Shown here: one piece after another, positions 1-7,901 of the stretch
How the letters are laid out: each line of letters opens with the position of its first letter
Position numbering within the stretch: position 1 is the stretch's first letter
From: Paenibacillus_V sp046244365
Lineage (GTDB): Bacteria > Bacillota > Bacilli > Paenibacillales > NBRC-103111
Reading direction: 5' to 3'
Length of the DNA stretch: 64,000 nt
NCBI RefSeq assembly: GCF_046244365.1
Contig: NZ_CP176395.1
Location: forward strand, 4,154,001-4,218,000
Made by a program: the position numbers and the translations under genes
The notes under the pieces: generated by a model
What the model was told of the DNA's origin: nothing
The model's input: the letters and a program-made list of their open reading frames with translations, nothing else
Database searches by the model: none

Positions 1-305
1 AGGCGGACGCTGGCATTGTGACGGTATATTTGGTTGGCGACGTCTCTTCGGTGAAGGCAGCTGTCGACGCAGGGGCTGCGGAAGCGAAGCGGGTCGGTGT
101 CCTGCTCGGCGCGCACGTCATCCCACGGCCGGATCCAAGCGTGCCGAATATGATTGCGGCTCTGTGGCCGGATATGGCGGAAAGCCGGAAAGCACGTAAG
201 ACAGAACATGCTGAGGGGAGTTCCGGTAAATCGCGCAAAAGCAAAAGAGGGTCATCACGAACGCCTGCACAGTCGGACGTGCATGACGGGAGCGAGCATC
301 TGTGA
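1..305 (+). CDS. BMC-domain shell protein (EutM/PduA-like), 5' partial
   Basis: The gene is cut by the left window edge. The reading frame is already open at base 3, so the apparent GTG at 18 is internal. What remains is the second half of a single BMC domain, with the typical 'VDAGAAEA' and 'GAHVIPRPD' segments that match the complete EutM-like protein at 1950-2237. Such proteins form hexameric tiles of the microcompartment shell. After the domain comes a tail of about 40 residues rich in Lys, Arg and Ser (SRKARK, KSRKSKRGSS), absent from the second BMC protein here. EutK also carries a C-terminal extension, but I see no helix-turn-helix pattern in this one. It is followed after 59 bases by the aldehyde dehydrogenase gene. 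The family is clear; which paralogue it is stays open because the N-terminus is missing. Confidence 0.9.
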   Translation, partial: ADAGIVTVYLVGDVSSVKAAVDAGAAEAKRVGVLLGAHVIPRPDPSVPNMIAALWPDMAESRKARKTEHAEGSSGKSRKSKRGSSRTPAQSDVHDGSEHL

Positions 306-364
306 ATAGGGTCCGCTTGTATGAACTCCCGCTGTTTCGATACATAGAAAGGAGGTGACAAGCT

Positions 365-1873
365 TTGAAGCTGGACGCCGATTTGCAATCGATACAGGAA
401 GCGCGAAATATGGTGCAGGAAGCGCGTGAGGCGCAGCGGCTTGTCGAAGGGATGGATCAAAGCCGGATCGACGCCATTGTCAAGAACATGGCGCAGGCTG
501 CGGAGTCGGAGGCCGGACGATTGGCGGTACTGGCGGTCGAAGAGACCGGTTTCGGCAAAGCCGACGACAAGAGGATCAAAAATGTGTTCGCCGCCCGCGA
601 TGTTTACGATGCGATCAAAGACATGAAAACGGTCGGGATCGTTTCGCGGGACGATATTCGCAAAGTATGGGAAATCGCGCAGCCGTTCGGCGTTATCGCG
701 GGTATCGTTCCTTCGACGAACCCGACGTCGACCGTCATTTATAAGTCGCTGATTGCCGTTAAAGCACGCAATGCCATCGTCTTCAGTCCTCACCCTGCAG
801 CCCGGCGATGCTCGGCGGAAGCCGCTGAGGTCATGCAGCGAGCTGCGGAACAAGCGGGCGCGCCGAGCGGTCTCGTTCAGTGCTTGACACTGCCTTCGAT
901 GACGGCGACGAACGAGCTGATGAAGCATCCTTCGACCGATTTGATTCTGGCTACCGGCGGATCGGCGATGGTCGAGGCCGCTTACAGCTCCGGTAAGCCC
1001 GCATACGGCGTCGGTCCGGGAAACGTGCCGGTGTATGTCCACGCGAGTGCGAATATTCAAGAAGCCGTAAGGCGGATTTTGGAAAGCAAGACGTTCGATT
1101 TCGGAACGATCTGCGCCTCCGAACAGGCGCTTGTCGTCGATGCGGAGGTCAAATCGGAGTTTGTGGCCACCTGCCTTCGTCAAGGCGCTTATTTACTGGA
1201 CGAACAGGAGAAACAAAAGGTGAGCGCGGTCATCATGAACGGGAAAGGGCTGAATCCGAGTATCGTCGGTCGTTCCCCGCAAGTCATCGGTGAGTTGTCC
1301 GGTATTTCGGTACCGGAGGACGCGAGGGTGCTGATTGCCGAGGAGACGAATATCGGCAGCGGCTATCCGTTCTCCGCCGAGAAGCTTAGTCCCCTGCTTG
1401 CGCTGTATACCGTGAATGATTGGCAGGAGGGCTGCCGCATTTGCATGCAACTGCTTGCATTCGGCGGAATGGGGCATACGCTCGGCATTCATTGCGAGAA
1501 CGAAGCGGTCATTGAATCGTTCGGCCTGGAGAAGCCGGCTTCGCGCATCGTGGTCAACGCAGGTACCACCTTCGGGGCGATTGGCGCTACTACGGGTATC
1601 ATGCCGTCGCTTACACTCGGCTGCGGTTCGTACGGCCATAATATCACATCCGACAATATCGGACCCCGGCATCTGATGAACTTGAAAAGAGTCGCATTCG
1701 GCCTCAAAGAGATGCGGCTGGAGAGAGCTGCTGTCGGGTATGAAACGAGGCGTGCGGACGAAGGCAACCGTCAAGAGGCCCAGCCAGCGGATAACGGCGC
1801 ATCACTTGGCATCTCCCGGGAGGAAGTGCTGGACATTATCAAGAGCGTGCTGGCGGAGATGAAGACATCTTAG
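365..1873 (+). CDS. eutE: CoA-acylating acetaldehyde dehydrogenase (EutE/PduP family)
   Basis: The enzyme oxidises acetaldehyde with NAD and CoA to acetyl-CoA inside the Eut microcompartment. The 502-residue product has the aldehyde dehydrogenase fold with the catalytic cysteine at about residue 250 in 'FGTICASEQ' and the cofactor-site glycines in 'ATGGS' and 'GVGPGN'. The start is TTG at 365, about eight bases after a near-perfect ribosome site (AAAGGAGGTGA). The core ends near residue 460. A polar linker (about 460-482) then leads to a final amphipathic helix starting ISREEVLDII, which looks like an encapsulation peptide placed at the C-terminus. PduP and EutE of enteric bacteria carry the comparable peptide at the N-terminus. 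The gene lies between two shell-protein genes, which fits a cargo role. Confidence 0.95.
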   Translation: MKLDADLQSIQEARNMVQEAREAQRLVEGMDQSRIDAIVKNMAQAAESEAGRLAVLAVEETGFGKADDKRIKNVFAARDVYDAIKDMKTVGIVSRDDIRKVWEIAQPFGVIAGIVPSTNPTSTVIYKSLIAVKARNAIVFSPHPAARRCSAEAAEVMQRAAEQAGAPSGLVQCLTLPSMTATNELMKHPSTDLILATGGSAMVEAAYSSGKPAYGVGPGNVPVYVHASANIQEAVRRILESKTFDFGTICASEQALVVDAEVKSEFVATCLRQGAYLLDEQEKQKVSAVIMNGKGLNPSIVGRSPQVIGELSGISVPEDARVLIAEETNIGSGYPFSAEKLSPLLALYTVNDWQEGCRICMQLLAFGGMGHTLGIHCENEAVIESFGLEKPASRIVVNAGTTFGAIGATTGIMPSLTLGCGSYGHNITSDNIGPRHLMNLKRVAFGLKEMRLERAAVGYETRRADEGNRQEAQPADNGASLGISREEVLDIIKSVLAEMKTS

Positions 1874-1949
1874 TTTGGCGGGAGCCCCGATTGAGAAACG
1901 AGTATGGGCGGCATAAACAAGTATTCATAATCGATAGGAGGAATGTTCA

Positions 1950-2237
1950 ATGGCTGGAGAAATGTCGGCGCTCGGTATGGTGGAAACGAAGGGGCTTGTA
2001 GGATCGATCGAAGCGGCGGATGCCATGGTAAAGGCTGCGAACGTCAAGCTGATCGGCAAGGTGCACGTGGGCGGCGGACTCGTAACCGTTATGGTACGGG
2101 GAGACGTAGGCGCCGTCAAGGCGGCGACGGATGCCGGAGCGGCGGCGGCGGAGAAGATCGGCGAACTCGTGTCCGTGCATGTCATCCCGCGTCCGCACTC
2201 GGATATCGAATTTATTTTGCCGAAGCTGGAAGGATAG
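1950..2237 (+). CDS. eutM: BMC-H hexameric shell protein EutM
   Basis: A complete 95-residue single-BMC-domain protein that tiles the facets of the microcompartment. It shows the canonical family sequence: 'ALGMVETKGLVGSIEAADA' near the N-terminus, the lysine-containing 'KVHVGGGLVTVMVRGDVG' strand, and 'VSVHVIPRPHSDIE' near the end. The ATG at 1950 follows AGGAGGAATGTTCA. It is nearly identical in pattern to EutM/PduA/PduJ proteins; the Eut context favours EutM. It has no C-terminal tail, unlike the partial paralogue at the window start. The pduL gene begins only six bases after its stop codon, so the two are probably translated from one message. Confidence 0.95.
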   Translation: MAGEMSALGMVETKGLVGSIEAADAMVKAANVKLIGKVHVGGGLVTVMVRGDVGAVKAATDAGAAAAEKIGELVSVHVIPRPHSDIEFILPKLEG

Positions 2238-2243
2238 TCCGGT

Positions 2244-3032
2244 ATGGCTTTCATTACCGAAACGAGTCTGCGCGTGCTGCTTCCGAGAGGAATTCCGGAT
2301 CCGTTCCCTCTGGGCGAAGGTGACAAACTGACTCCTGCGGCGGCCGACTTTCTGAAGGATCGCGGTATCCGTATCGGTATCCCGAAGCTATGCCGCCAGA
2401 CGGTTCCATCCGGCCATGAAGATCCGTTGACGGCAACGATACCTGTCGGTGTTTCGAATCGGCATGTGCATTTATCCCCCGAGCATATCGAGCGGTTGTT
2501 CGGGACCGGGTACCGGTTGACTCCGCAGCGCGAGCTCTCGCAAAAAGGACAGTTCGCCGCGGAAGAAACGGTCACCGTCGCCGGACCGAAAGGATCGCTC
2601 GCGAAGGTGCGCGTGCTAGGCCCGTCTCGAGGCGCCTCGCAGGTGGAAATATCGAGGACGGACGGTTATTTCCTAGGGATTCATCCGCCCGTGCGGCTAT
2701 CCGGTCAAATCCGCGGGACGCCTGGCGTAACGCTTTCCGGTCCCGAGGGAACCGTCGCCCTGGATCGCGGATTGATCGTCGCCCGCAATCATGTCCATAT
2801 GTCGCCGGAGGATGCCCGTCGCTTCGGCGTCTCGCAAGGAGACCGTCTCATCGTGAAATCGGCGGGCGAGAGGCCGGTATTGTATGCGGATGTCGTCGTA
2901 AGGGTGGACGAAAGGTTTACGCTCGAGCTGCATCTCGATACGGACGAAGGCAACGCGGCCGATGTGAAGACCGGAGAGCTCGTTCGCGTCGTTGGCGTGA
3001 ACGGCCGTCTAAACGGGGGCATGGAGGTGTGA
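2244..3032 (+). CDS. pduL: PduL-type phosphate propanoyl/acetyltransferase with N-terminal extension
   Basis: The enzyme converts acetyl-CoA to acetyl-phosphate and recycles CoA inside the shell. The two beta-barrel halves each carry the zinc-site motif: 'SNRHVHLSPEH' around residue 73 and 'ARNHVHMSPED' around residue 178. At 262 residues it is longer than usual PduL (about 210). The extra N-terminal 55 residues (FITETSLRVL..., then LTPAAADFLKDRGIRI) resemble the N-terminal module of EutT and EutQ rather than a short encapsulation peptide; this is judged from memory of those families. The start ATG follows GGAAGGATAG. Its TGA overlaps the GTG start of the next gene, so the two are translationally coupled. 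Confidence 0.92.
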   Translation: MAFITETSLRVLLPRGIPDPFPLGEGDKLTPAAADFLKDRGIRIGIPKLCRQTVPSGHEDPLTATIPVGVSNRHVHLSPEHIERLFGTGYRLTPQRELSQKGQFAAEETVTVAGPKGSLAKVRVLGPSRGASQVEISRTDGYFLGIHPPVRLSGQIRGTPGVTLSGPEGTVALDRGLIVARNHVHMSPEDARRFGVSQGDRLIVKSAGERPVLYADVVVRVDERFTLELHLDTDEGNAADVKTGELVRVVGVNGRLNGGMEV

Positions 3033-3856
3033 ATCTCATCGATAAGAAGCAGATGATCGAGTCGATCGTGCGCGAGGTCTTGAGGGACATCGCCGCCGAA
3101 ACAAGCAAGCCGCAGCCCAAGGTGCTGTACGTATTATGCGACAGTACCGCCCAGGAGGCGTTTACCGATCATTTCATTCTGCTGAGCAACCATGGCGTTT
3201 GCTGCGATCTCCTTTTTCTGGACGGCGAAACTTCGGCTTGGCTCGGCATGCACAAGCTGGAATGCGGCGGAGCGGGAAAAGTGATCGCCGCCGACGAATA
3301 TGCGCCGCTGCCGCTGGAAGTGCCGAAGGCCTATGACGGCATCGTCATTCCGGAAATCGATTTGGATAATGCGGCTCGCGTCGTCCTGGGCATGAAGGGA
3401 ACGGTTAAAGCGGAGATCATTTTTGCGGCGCTCGTATTAGGAAAGTTCGTGCTCGTCGGCGAAGACGCTCCAGGCATGAAACGGGCCGACCGACGAACGC
3501 TGCAAACGCTGCGCCTGCCGGAGCAGCACCGGAATTTGTTCGGCTACTATCAGAAGGAGCTTCAGGATTACGGGGTCGTTCTGGCTCCGCAAAGCAAGCT
3601 GGCGGAGCTTGCGGTTCTGAAGTGCGGAGAGCGTACGAAAGCGGGCTCTAACGAGCATACAGGCGCCGGTGTCGAGGATGTTCTGCGCTTCGAAGGGAGG
3701 CTGCTTGGCGCCGAATGGGTGAAGGGGATCGGTAAGCAGCCCGGTATTCGCCGCGTTATGGTGGGGAAGCGGACCATCGTGTCTTCGCTGGCTCTGGATA
3801 TGCTGCGGGATAGAGGCATCGCCGTGGATAGGCCGGAACCGAAATCGGGAAGGTGA
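3029..3856 (+). CDS. Eut-operon protein of unknown function (TIGR02536-like)
   Basis: A 275-residue protein with no catalytic motif I can name with certainty. Its position after pduL and its composition fit the 'ethanolamine utilization protein' family TIGR02536, described from non-proteobacterial eut operons; this assignment is from memory and context. The first 22 residues (LIDKKQMIESIVREVLRD) form a short amphipathic helix before a polar break, which is the layout of a microcompartment encapsulation peptide, so the protein is probably luminal. Two alpha/beta-looking halves follow: 'PKVLYVLCDSTAQEAF' and 'GIVIPEIDLDNAARVVLG', then a 'VLVGEDAPG' segment. The start is GTG, overlapping the pduL stop. 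The family is plausible; the reaction is unknown. Confidence 0.8.
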   Translation: MNLIDKKQMIESIVREVLRDIAAETSKPQPKVLYVLCDSTAQEAFTDHFILLSNHGVCCDLLFLDGETSAWLGMHKLECGGAGKVIAADEYAPLPLEVPKAYDGIVIPEIDLDNAARVVLGMKGTVKAEIIFAALVLGKFVLVGEDAPGMKRADRRTLQTLRLPEQHRNLFGYYQKELQDYGVVLAPQSKLAELAVLKCGERTKAGSNEHTGAGVEDVLRFEGRLLGAEWVKGIGKQPGIRRVMVGKRTIVSSLALDMLRDRGIAVDRPEPKSGR

Positions 3857-3870
3857 TCGGGGGGACGTAT

Positions 3871-4146
3871 ATGTTTATGGGGAAAGTGATCGGAAGCGTG
3901 TGGGCTACCCAGAAGGAAGAAGGCATGGACAATCTCAAACTGATGGTCGTTCAGCCGATCGATTTTCGGGAGCGGGAGACGGGTGCCTACGTCATTGCCA
4001 CGGATCGGATCGGTGCCGGAGTCGGGGAGAAGGTCATCGTTTCGAGAGGGAGCCCGGCGCGGGCTTTGTTCGGCAGCCGAACGGTACCGGTCGACGCGAT
4101 GATCGTCGGCATCGTCGATTCGTACGATGTCGCGGAGGAAAGCTGA
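3871..4146 (+). CDS. eutN: EutN/CcmL-type pentameric vertex protein
   Basis: A 91-residue BMC-P (EutN_CcmL) protein that caps the vertices of the icosahedral shell. It starts 'MFMGKVIGSVWATQK', the hallmark opening of the family, and contains 'LMVVQPID', 'DRIGAGVGEKVIVSRGS' and the end 'VDAMIVGIVD'. I chose the ATG at 3871 because it sits six bases after a run of six Gs and matches family length. The frame is open back to a GTG at 3853 that overlaps the previous stop, and a second ATG lies at 3877. It is followed after 11 bases by the EutS-like shell gene. Confidence 0.93.
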   Translation: MFMGKVIGSVWATQKEEGMDNLKLMVVQPIDFRERETGAYVIATDRIGAGVGEKVIVSRGSPARALFGSRTVPVDAMIVGIVDSYDVAEES

Positions 4147-4157
4147 GGCGAGGAAGC

Positions 4158-4499
4158 ATGGAACAGGAGAAACAGCGCGTGATCCAAGAATACGTGCCGG
4201 GCAAGCAGCTTACACTGGCGCATGTGATTGCCAATCCGGACCGCTCGTTGTATACGAAGCTCGGTATCGAACAATCGAATGCGCTCGGCATCCTCACGTT
4301 AACGCCTACGGAAACGGCCATTATCGCAGCGGATATCGCTACGAAGGCGGCCGATGTCGGGATCGGCTATTTGGACCGTTTTACCGGCTCGTTAGTCATT
4401 GTTGGCGAAGTGTCCGCCGTCGAAACGGCGATAGAGGCGGTTAACGACTTTTTACGGGTCAAGCTAAAATTTGCTGCGGCAGAATTGACGAGGTCGTAA
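4158..4499 (+). CDS. eutS: EutS/PduU-type circularly permuted BMC shell protein
   Basis: A 113-residue protein with the permuted BMC fold typical of EutS and PduU: a short N-terminal strand region 'RVIQEYVPGKQLTLAHVIA', then 'ALGILTLTPTETAIIAADIA', then 'GYLDRFTGSLVIVGEVSAVE' and 'AIEAVNDFLRVKLKF'. It forms shell hexamers closed on one side by a small beta-barrel. The ATG follows GAGGCGAGGAAGC. EutS and PduU are close relatives; the neighbouring eut genes decide the name. The eutP gene follows three bases after its stop. Confidence 0.92.
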   Translation: MEQEKQRVIQEYVPGKQLTLAHVIANPDRSLYTKLGIEQSNALGILTLTPTETAIIAADIATKAADVGIGYLDRFTGSLVIVGEVSAVETAIEAVNDFLRVKLKFAAAELTRS

Positions 4500-4502
4500 A
4501 GC

Positions 4503-4952
4503 ATGCGAAAAGTGATGATTATCGGCGCTGTCGGAGCGGGGAAATCGTCGCTCGTGCGAGCGCTGTTTCACGACGATGCACCTGCAGTTAAGACGCAAAG
4601 CCTGAGCTATCGCGATTGGGTCATCGATACGCCGGGGGAATATACGGAGAACCCTATGTTTTACCGTTCGCTTATGGCGACTTCTCATGAAGCCTGCGCC
4701 GTCCTTCTCGTTCATGACGCGACGCGCGGAAGAAATTATTTCCCGCCGGGGTTCGCAAGCGGATTTCCGGTGCCTGCGCTGGGGGCGATTACGAAAATGG
4801 ACCATCCGAAAGCCGATGCGGAACTTGCCGCTCGATTATTGAGACAGTCCTTGGCGTCAAGTGATATTTATTACACGTCGTCTGCCGATAAAAGAGGAAT
4901 TGAAGAGCTGCGTAGCAGATTGCTGCGTATGGTCGAGGGCTCTACGGGCTGA
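4503..4952 (+). CDS. eutP: EutP, small P-loop protein of ethanolamine utilisation
   Basis: A 149-residue P-loop NTPase with Walker A 'GAVGAGKSSL' at residues 8-17, the switch-like 'DTPGEYTENP' near residue 42 and the specificity-type 'TKMDHP' near residue 98. EutP and the unrelated EutQ have been reported to act as acetate kinases in Salmonella, so it may make ATP from the acetyl-phosphate produced by PduL. A regulatory GTPase role is the older proposal. Its length is normal for the family. A 69-base gap without an obvious terminator separates it from eutA. Confidence 0.9.
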   Translation: MRKVMIIGAVGAGKSSLVRALFHDDAPAVKTQSLSYRDWVIDTPGEYTENPMFYRSLMATSHEACAVLLVHDATRGRNYFPPGFASGFPVPALGAITKMDHPKADAELAARLLRQSLASSDIYYTSSADKRGIEELRSRLLRMVEGSTG

Positions 4953-5021
4953 AGCCATGTTCGATATGCGAGTCCCGGCTTTTCCAATAGGCAAATAATA
5001 GTTGTTAGGATGGGGATTAGA

Positions 5022-6578
5022 ATGAGGAGCGCCGAAACGGGGGAGTGGATCAAAAGCGTCGGCATCGATATCGGCACGAGCACGACGAAAATGATAGTAA
5101 GCCGGCTGAAGGTCGCTCGGACCTCGAGCTCCCTTGCCTTGCCTCGCTACGAGATCGTGGAGCGCGAGCTTCTGTATGCGAGTCCGGTTTACGCCACGCC
5201 GTTAACGTCCGGCGATGATATCGACGCGCCGGCTATTTCGTCGATCTTGGCAAAAGAATACGCCGAGGCGGCCTGCCGTCCGTCCGACTTGAAAAGCGGC
5301 GCAGTCATCATTACGGGCGAGACGGCGAATAAGCGAAACGCCGAACGGATCGTTCATCTGCTTGCCGAGTCGTCAGGACGGTTTGTCGTCGCGACGGCCG
5401 GCGCCGATCTGGAAGCGCTGCTTGCAGGCAAAGGGTCAGGGGCGGAGCAGCGGTCGCGTGCAACGAAGGGCATCGTCGCAAGCATCGATATCGGCGGGGG
5501 GACGGCGAATGCGGCCTTGTTTCAACGCGGAAAGCTTGCCGGTACCGCAACCTTCCATCTTGGAGGAAGGCTGCTGCAGACGGATGCCGGCGGCGTACTG
5601 ACAGGGGTTTCGCCGTCGCTGCTGCCTTGGCTTCGGACATGCGGCTACCGGCTTGAAGCCGGGCAGCATGTCGGCTGGGAACGGCTTAAGGGGATTTGCG
5701 AGCATATGTGCAAGACGATGATTTCGTATCTGGCGGGTTATGGCCGGCATGACGACATCCGCGCTTTGCTGCTTAGCGAGCCCTCAAACCCGTTGCCGCC
5801 CATTGAGGAATGGATGATTTCGGGCGGGATCGGTCAGCTCATGAACGAGCCCGCACCGGCCTCGCCGGCGGCAATGGCCCGATTCGGGGACGTCGGGCCG
5901 CTGCTGGCGCAATCCTTGAAGCATGTATGCCAAGCATTTGGGCTCAAGCTCGTACAGCCGGCACAAACCGTTCGCGCTACGGTCATCGGCGCGGGGATGC
6001 AGAGCACGGAAATCAGCGGTGCGACCGTGCATGCCGATCATACGCTTCTGCCTCTGCGCAATTTACCTGTTGCGAAACTCGAGCTTACCGCTGCGCTATT
6101 GACCGATCGCAGCTTGCTGAAAGAGGCGTTCGGTCGGATGGTCGAAGAGGGAGCGAGTCTTTTCGGGGTTAGAGGGTCGCCGCCTTTTGCGCTGGCCCTA
6201 GGAGGAGGCGGATACTGCTCGTATCAAACGGTGCAAGCGCTGGCGGAAGAGACGATCGCTGCCTATAAGCGCCAGCTTGGGGAGGTCGGTCAGCTTGTCG
6301 TCATATGCGAGGGCGATACGGCGAAAGCGCTCGGACAATCGCTGGAACGCCGATGCGGCGAACGGCCGCGGATCGTTTGCATCGATCAGATCAACGTCCG
6401 GCAAGGCGACTACATTGATATAGGCGAGCCGATAGGGGGTTCGCTTATTCCGGTCGTAGTGAAAACCTTAGCCTTTCACCGTAAGGAAGGAGGAGAGGAA
6501 GCTGCGCAAAAAAACGACTTTGCTTGGAAAGACGTATCAATTCGGCGATCTGAAGGAAATCATGGCGAAAGCGAATGA
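5022..6578 (+). CDS. eutA: Ethanolamine ammonia-lyase reactivating factor EutA
   Basis: EutA is a chaperone-like ATPase that exchanges damaged cobalamin out of ethanolamine ammonia-lyase. It has the actin/Hsp70-type phosphate loops 'VGIDIGTSTTKM' at the N-terminus and 'ASIDIGGGTANAALF' around residue 157. The start chosen is ATG 5022, six bases after GGATGGGG; an upstream in-frame ATG at 5010 has no ribosome site of its own. The family normally ends near the 'VVKTLAF' motif, but here the frame runs on for about 26 polar residues and overlaps the start of eutB by 77 bases. That tail is probably a lost stop without function. The product is 518 residues, against about 467 in enteric bacteria. 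Confidence 0.94.
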   Translation: MRSAETGEWIKSVGIDIGTSTTKMIVSRLKVARTSSSLALPRYEIVERELLYASPVYATPLTSGDDIDAPAISSILAKEYAEAACRPSDLKSGAVIITGETANKRNAERIVHLLAESSGRFVVATAGADLEALLAGKGSGAEQRSRATKGIVASIDIGGGTANAALFQRGKLAGTATFHLGGRLLQTDAGGVLTGVSPSLLPWLRTCGYRLEAGQHVGWERLKGICEHMCKTMISYLAGYGRHDDIRALLLSEPSNPLPPIEEWMISGGIGQLMNEPAPASPAAMARFGDVGPLLAQSLKHVCQAFGLKLVQPAQTVRATVIGAGMQSTEISGATVHADHTLLPLRNLPVAKLELTAALLTDRSLLKEAFGRMVEEGASLFGVRGSPPFALALGGGGYCSYQTVQALAEETIAAYKRQLGEVGQLVVICEGDTAKALGQSLERRCGERPRIVCIDQINVRQGDYIDIGEPIGGSLIPVVVKTLAFHRKEGGEEAAQKNDFAWKDVSIRRSEGNHGESE

Positions 6579-7863
6579 AGAGAAGTCCGGCGACCAGCTG
6601 GCCGGTATTGCAGCGGAAGACGCCAAGGAGCGGATGGCGGCCAAACTTGTTCTTGCCGATCTGACGCTGGCGGAAATTCGCGACAATCCGCTTCTGCCGG
6701 GGGAGAAGGACGAAGTGTCTCGGATTATCGAAGAAGCGATGAACGAAAGCATTTATAAGGATATTCGCAATTGGACGACTGCCGAGCTCCGCGAATACTT
6801 GTTAAAGCAGAGTACGACAGACACCGACATTCGCAGGCTGAGCCGAGGATTGACGAGCGAGATGATCGCATCAGCGGCCAAGCTGATGAGCAATATGGAT
6901 TTGATCCAAGCGGCGGCCAAGGTCGAAGCGACGACTCACTGTAACATCACGATCGGGCAAAAGGGCGTGCTCGCCGGCCGCGCGCAGCCGAATCATCCTA
7001 CCGACAGCGTTGCCGGCATGAAGGCTTCCTTATATGAGGCGCTCAGCTACGGTATCGGGGATGCGGTGATCGGCATCAATCCGGTGATAGATTCGGCGGA
7101 TAGCGTCAAGGAGCTGCTGCATGCATCGAAGGAAGTCATGGAGCGATGGAGCATTCCTACGCAGAACTGTGTCCTTGCCCATATCAAAACGCAAATGCGC
7201 GCCATCCGCCAGGGGGCGGCTGCCGATATGGTTTTCCAAAGCCTGGCCGGAACGGAAGCCGGCAACAGGGCGTTCGGCATCGACTTCGCGCTGCTTGACG
7301 AAGCGGACGACTTGATTCGCAGGAGCGGTACGGCGCCGGGGCCGAACCTGTGGTATTTCGAAACCGGACAAGGGTCGGAGCTTTCCTCCGAGGCCCATCA
7401 CGGTATCGACCAGTTGACGCTCGAAGCGCGATGCTACGGGCTTGCGCGGCATTATAAACCGTTTATCGTCAATACCGTCGTCGGCTTTATCGGACCGGAG
7501 TTTCTGTATGACAGCAAGCAGGTGATTCGTGCCGGTCTCGAGGATCATTTTATGGGCAAAATGCATCTGCTCCCGATGGGCGTCGACGTCTGCTATACGA
7601 ACCATATGAAGGCGGACCAGAACGATATGGACAATCTGGCTGTCTTGCTTGGCGCTGCGGGTGTCAATTATATTATCGGCGTCGCGATGGCTGACGATTG
7701 CATGCTCAATTACCAGTCGACCAGTTACCACGATATTGCGACGCTTCGCGAGCTGATGGGTCTTAGGCCGGCACCCGATTTCGAGAGATGGCTCGAAAAA
7801 ATGGGGATCATGGAGAATGGCAAATTAACCGCGCTTGCCGGCGATCCGACCCTTTTTATGTAG
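6502..7863 (+). CDS. eutB: Ethanolamine ammonia-lyase large subunit EutB (probable CTG start)
   Basis: This is the catalytic TIM-barrel subunit that splits ethanolamine into acetaldehyde and ammonia using adenosylcobalamin. It contains 'GDAVIGINPV', 'LYFETGQGS'-like 'WYFETGQGSELS', 'ARHYKPFIVNTVVGFIGPE' and 'AGLEDHFMGKMHLLPMGVD'. The start is unusual. The frame has a stop at 6469 and no ATG, GTG or TTG before TTG 6520, which lies 21 bases from any ribosome site. CTG 6502 lies seven bases after AAGGAGGA, restores the family N-terminus (RKKTTLLGKTYQF against KLKTTLFGNVYQF in E. coli) and gives 453 residues, the E. coli length. I therefore place the start at CTG 6502. Confidence 0.95.
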   Translation: MRKKTTLLGKTYQFGDLKEIMAKANEEKSGDQLAGIAAEDAKERMAAKLVLADLTLAEIRDNPLLPGEKDEVSRIIEEAMNESIYKDIRNWTTAELREYLLKQSTTDTDIRRLSRGLTSEMIASAAKLMSNMDLIQAAAKVEATTHCNITIGQKGVLAGRAQPNHPTDSVAGMKASLYEALSYGIGDAVIGINPVIDSADSVKELLHASKEVMERWSIPTQNCVLAHIKTQMRAIRQGAAADMVFQSLAGTEAGNRAFGIDFALLDEADDLIRRSGTAPGPNLWYFETGQGSELSSEAHHGIDQLTLEARCYGLARHYKPFIVNTVVGFIGPEFLYDSKQVIRAGLEDHFMGKMHLLPMGVDVCYTNHMKADQNDMDNLAVLLGAAGVNYIIGVAMADDCMLNYQSTSYHDIATLRELMGLRPAPDFERWLEKMGIMENGKLTALAGDPTLFM

Positions 7864-7901
7864 CACTTGCGGCGGCTTCTATAGCAGAGGAGGAAGCGCA
7901 T

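Noticed and set aside
5311..5640. Long open frames opposite eutA, mutS, mutL, metH and glnA.
   Set aside because: They are shadows of the real genes in a GC-rich genome, with Arg/Pro/Ala-rich or His-rich products and no start signals.
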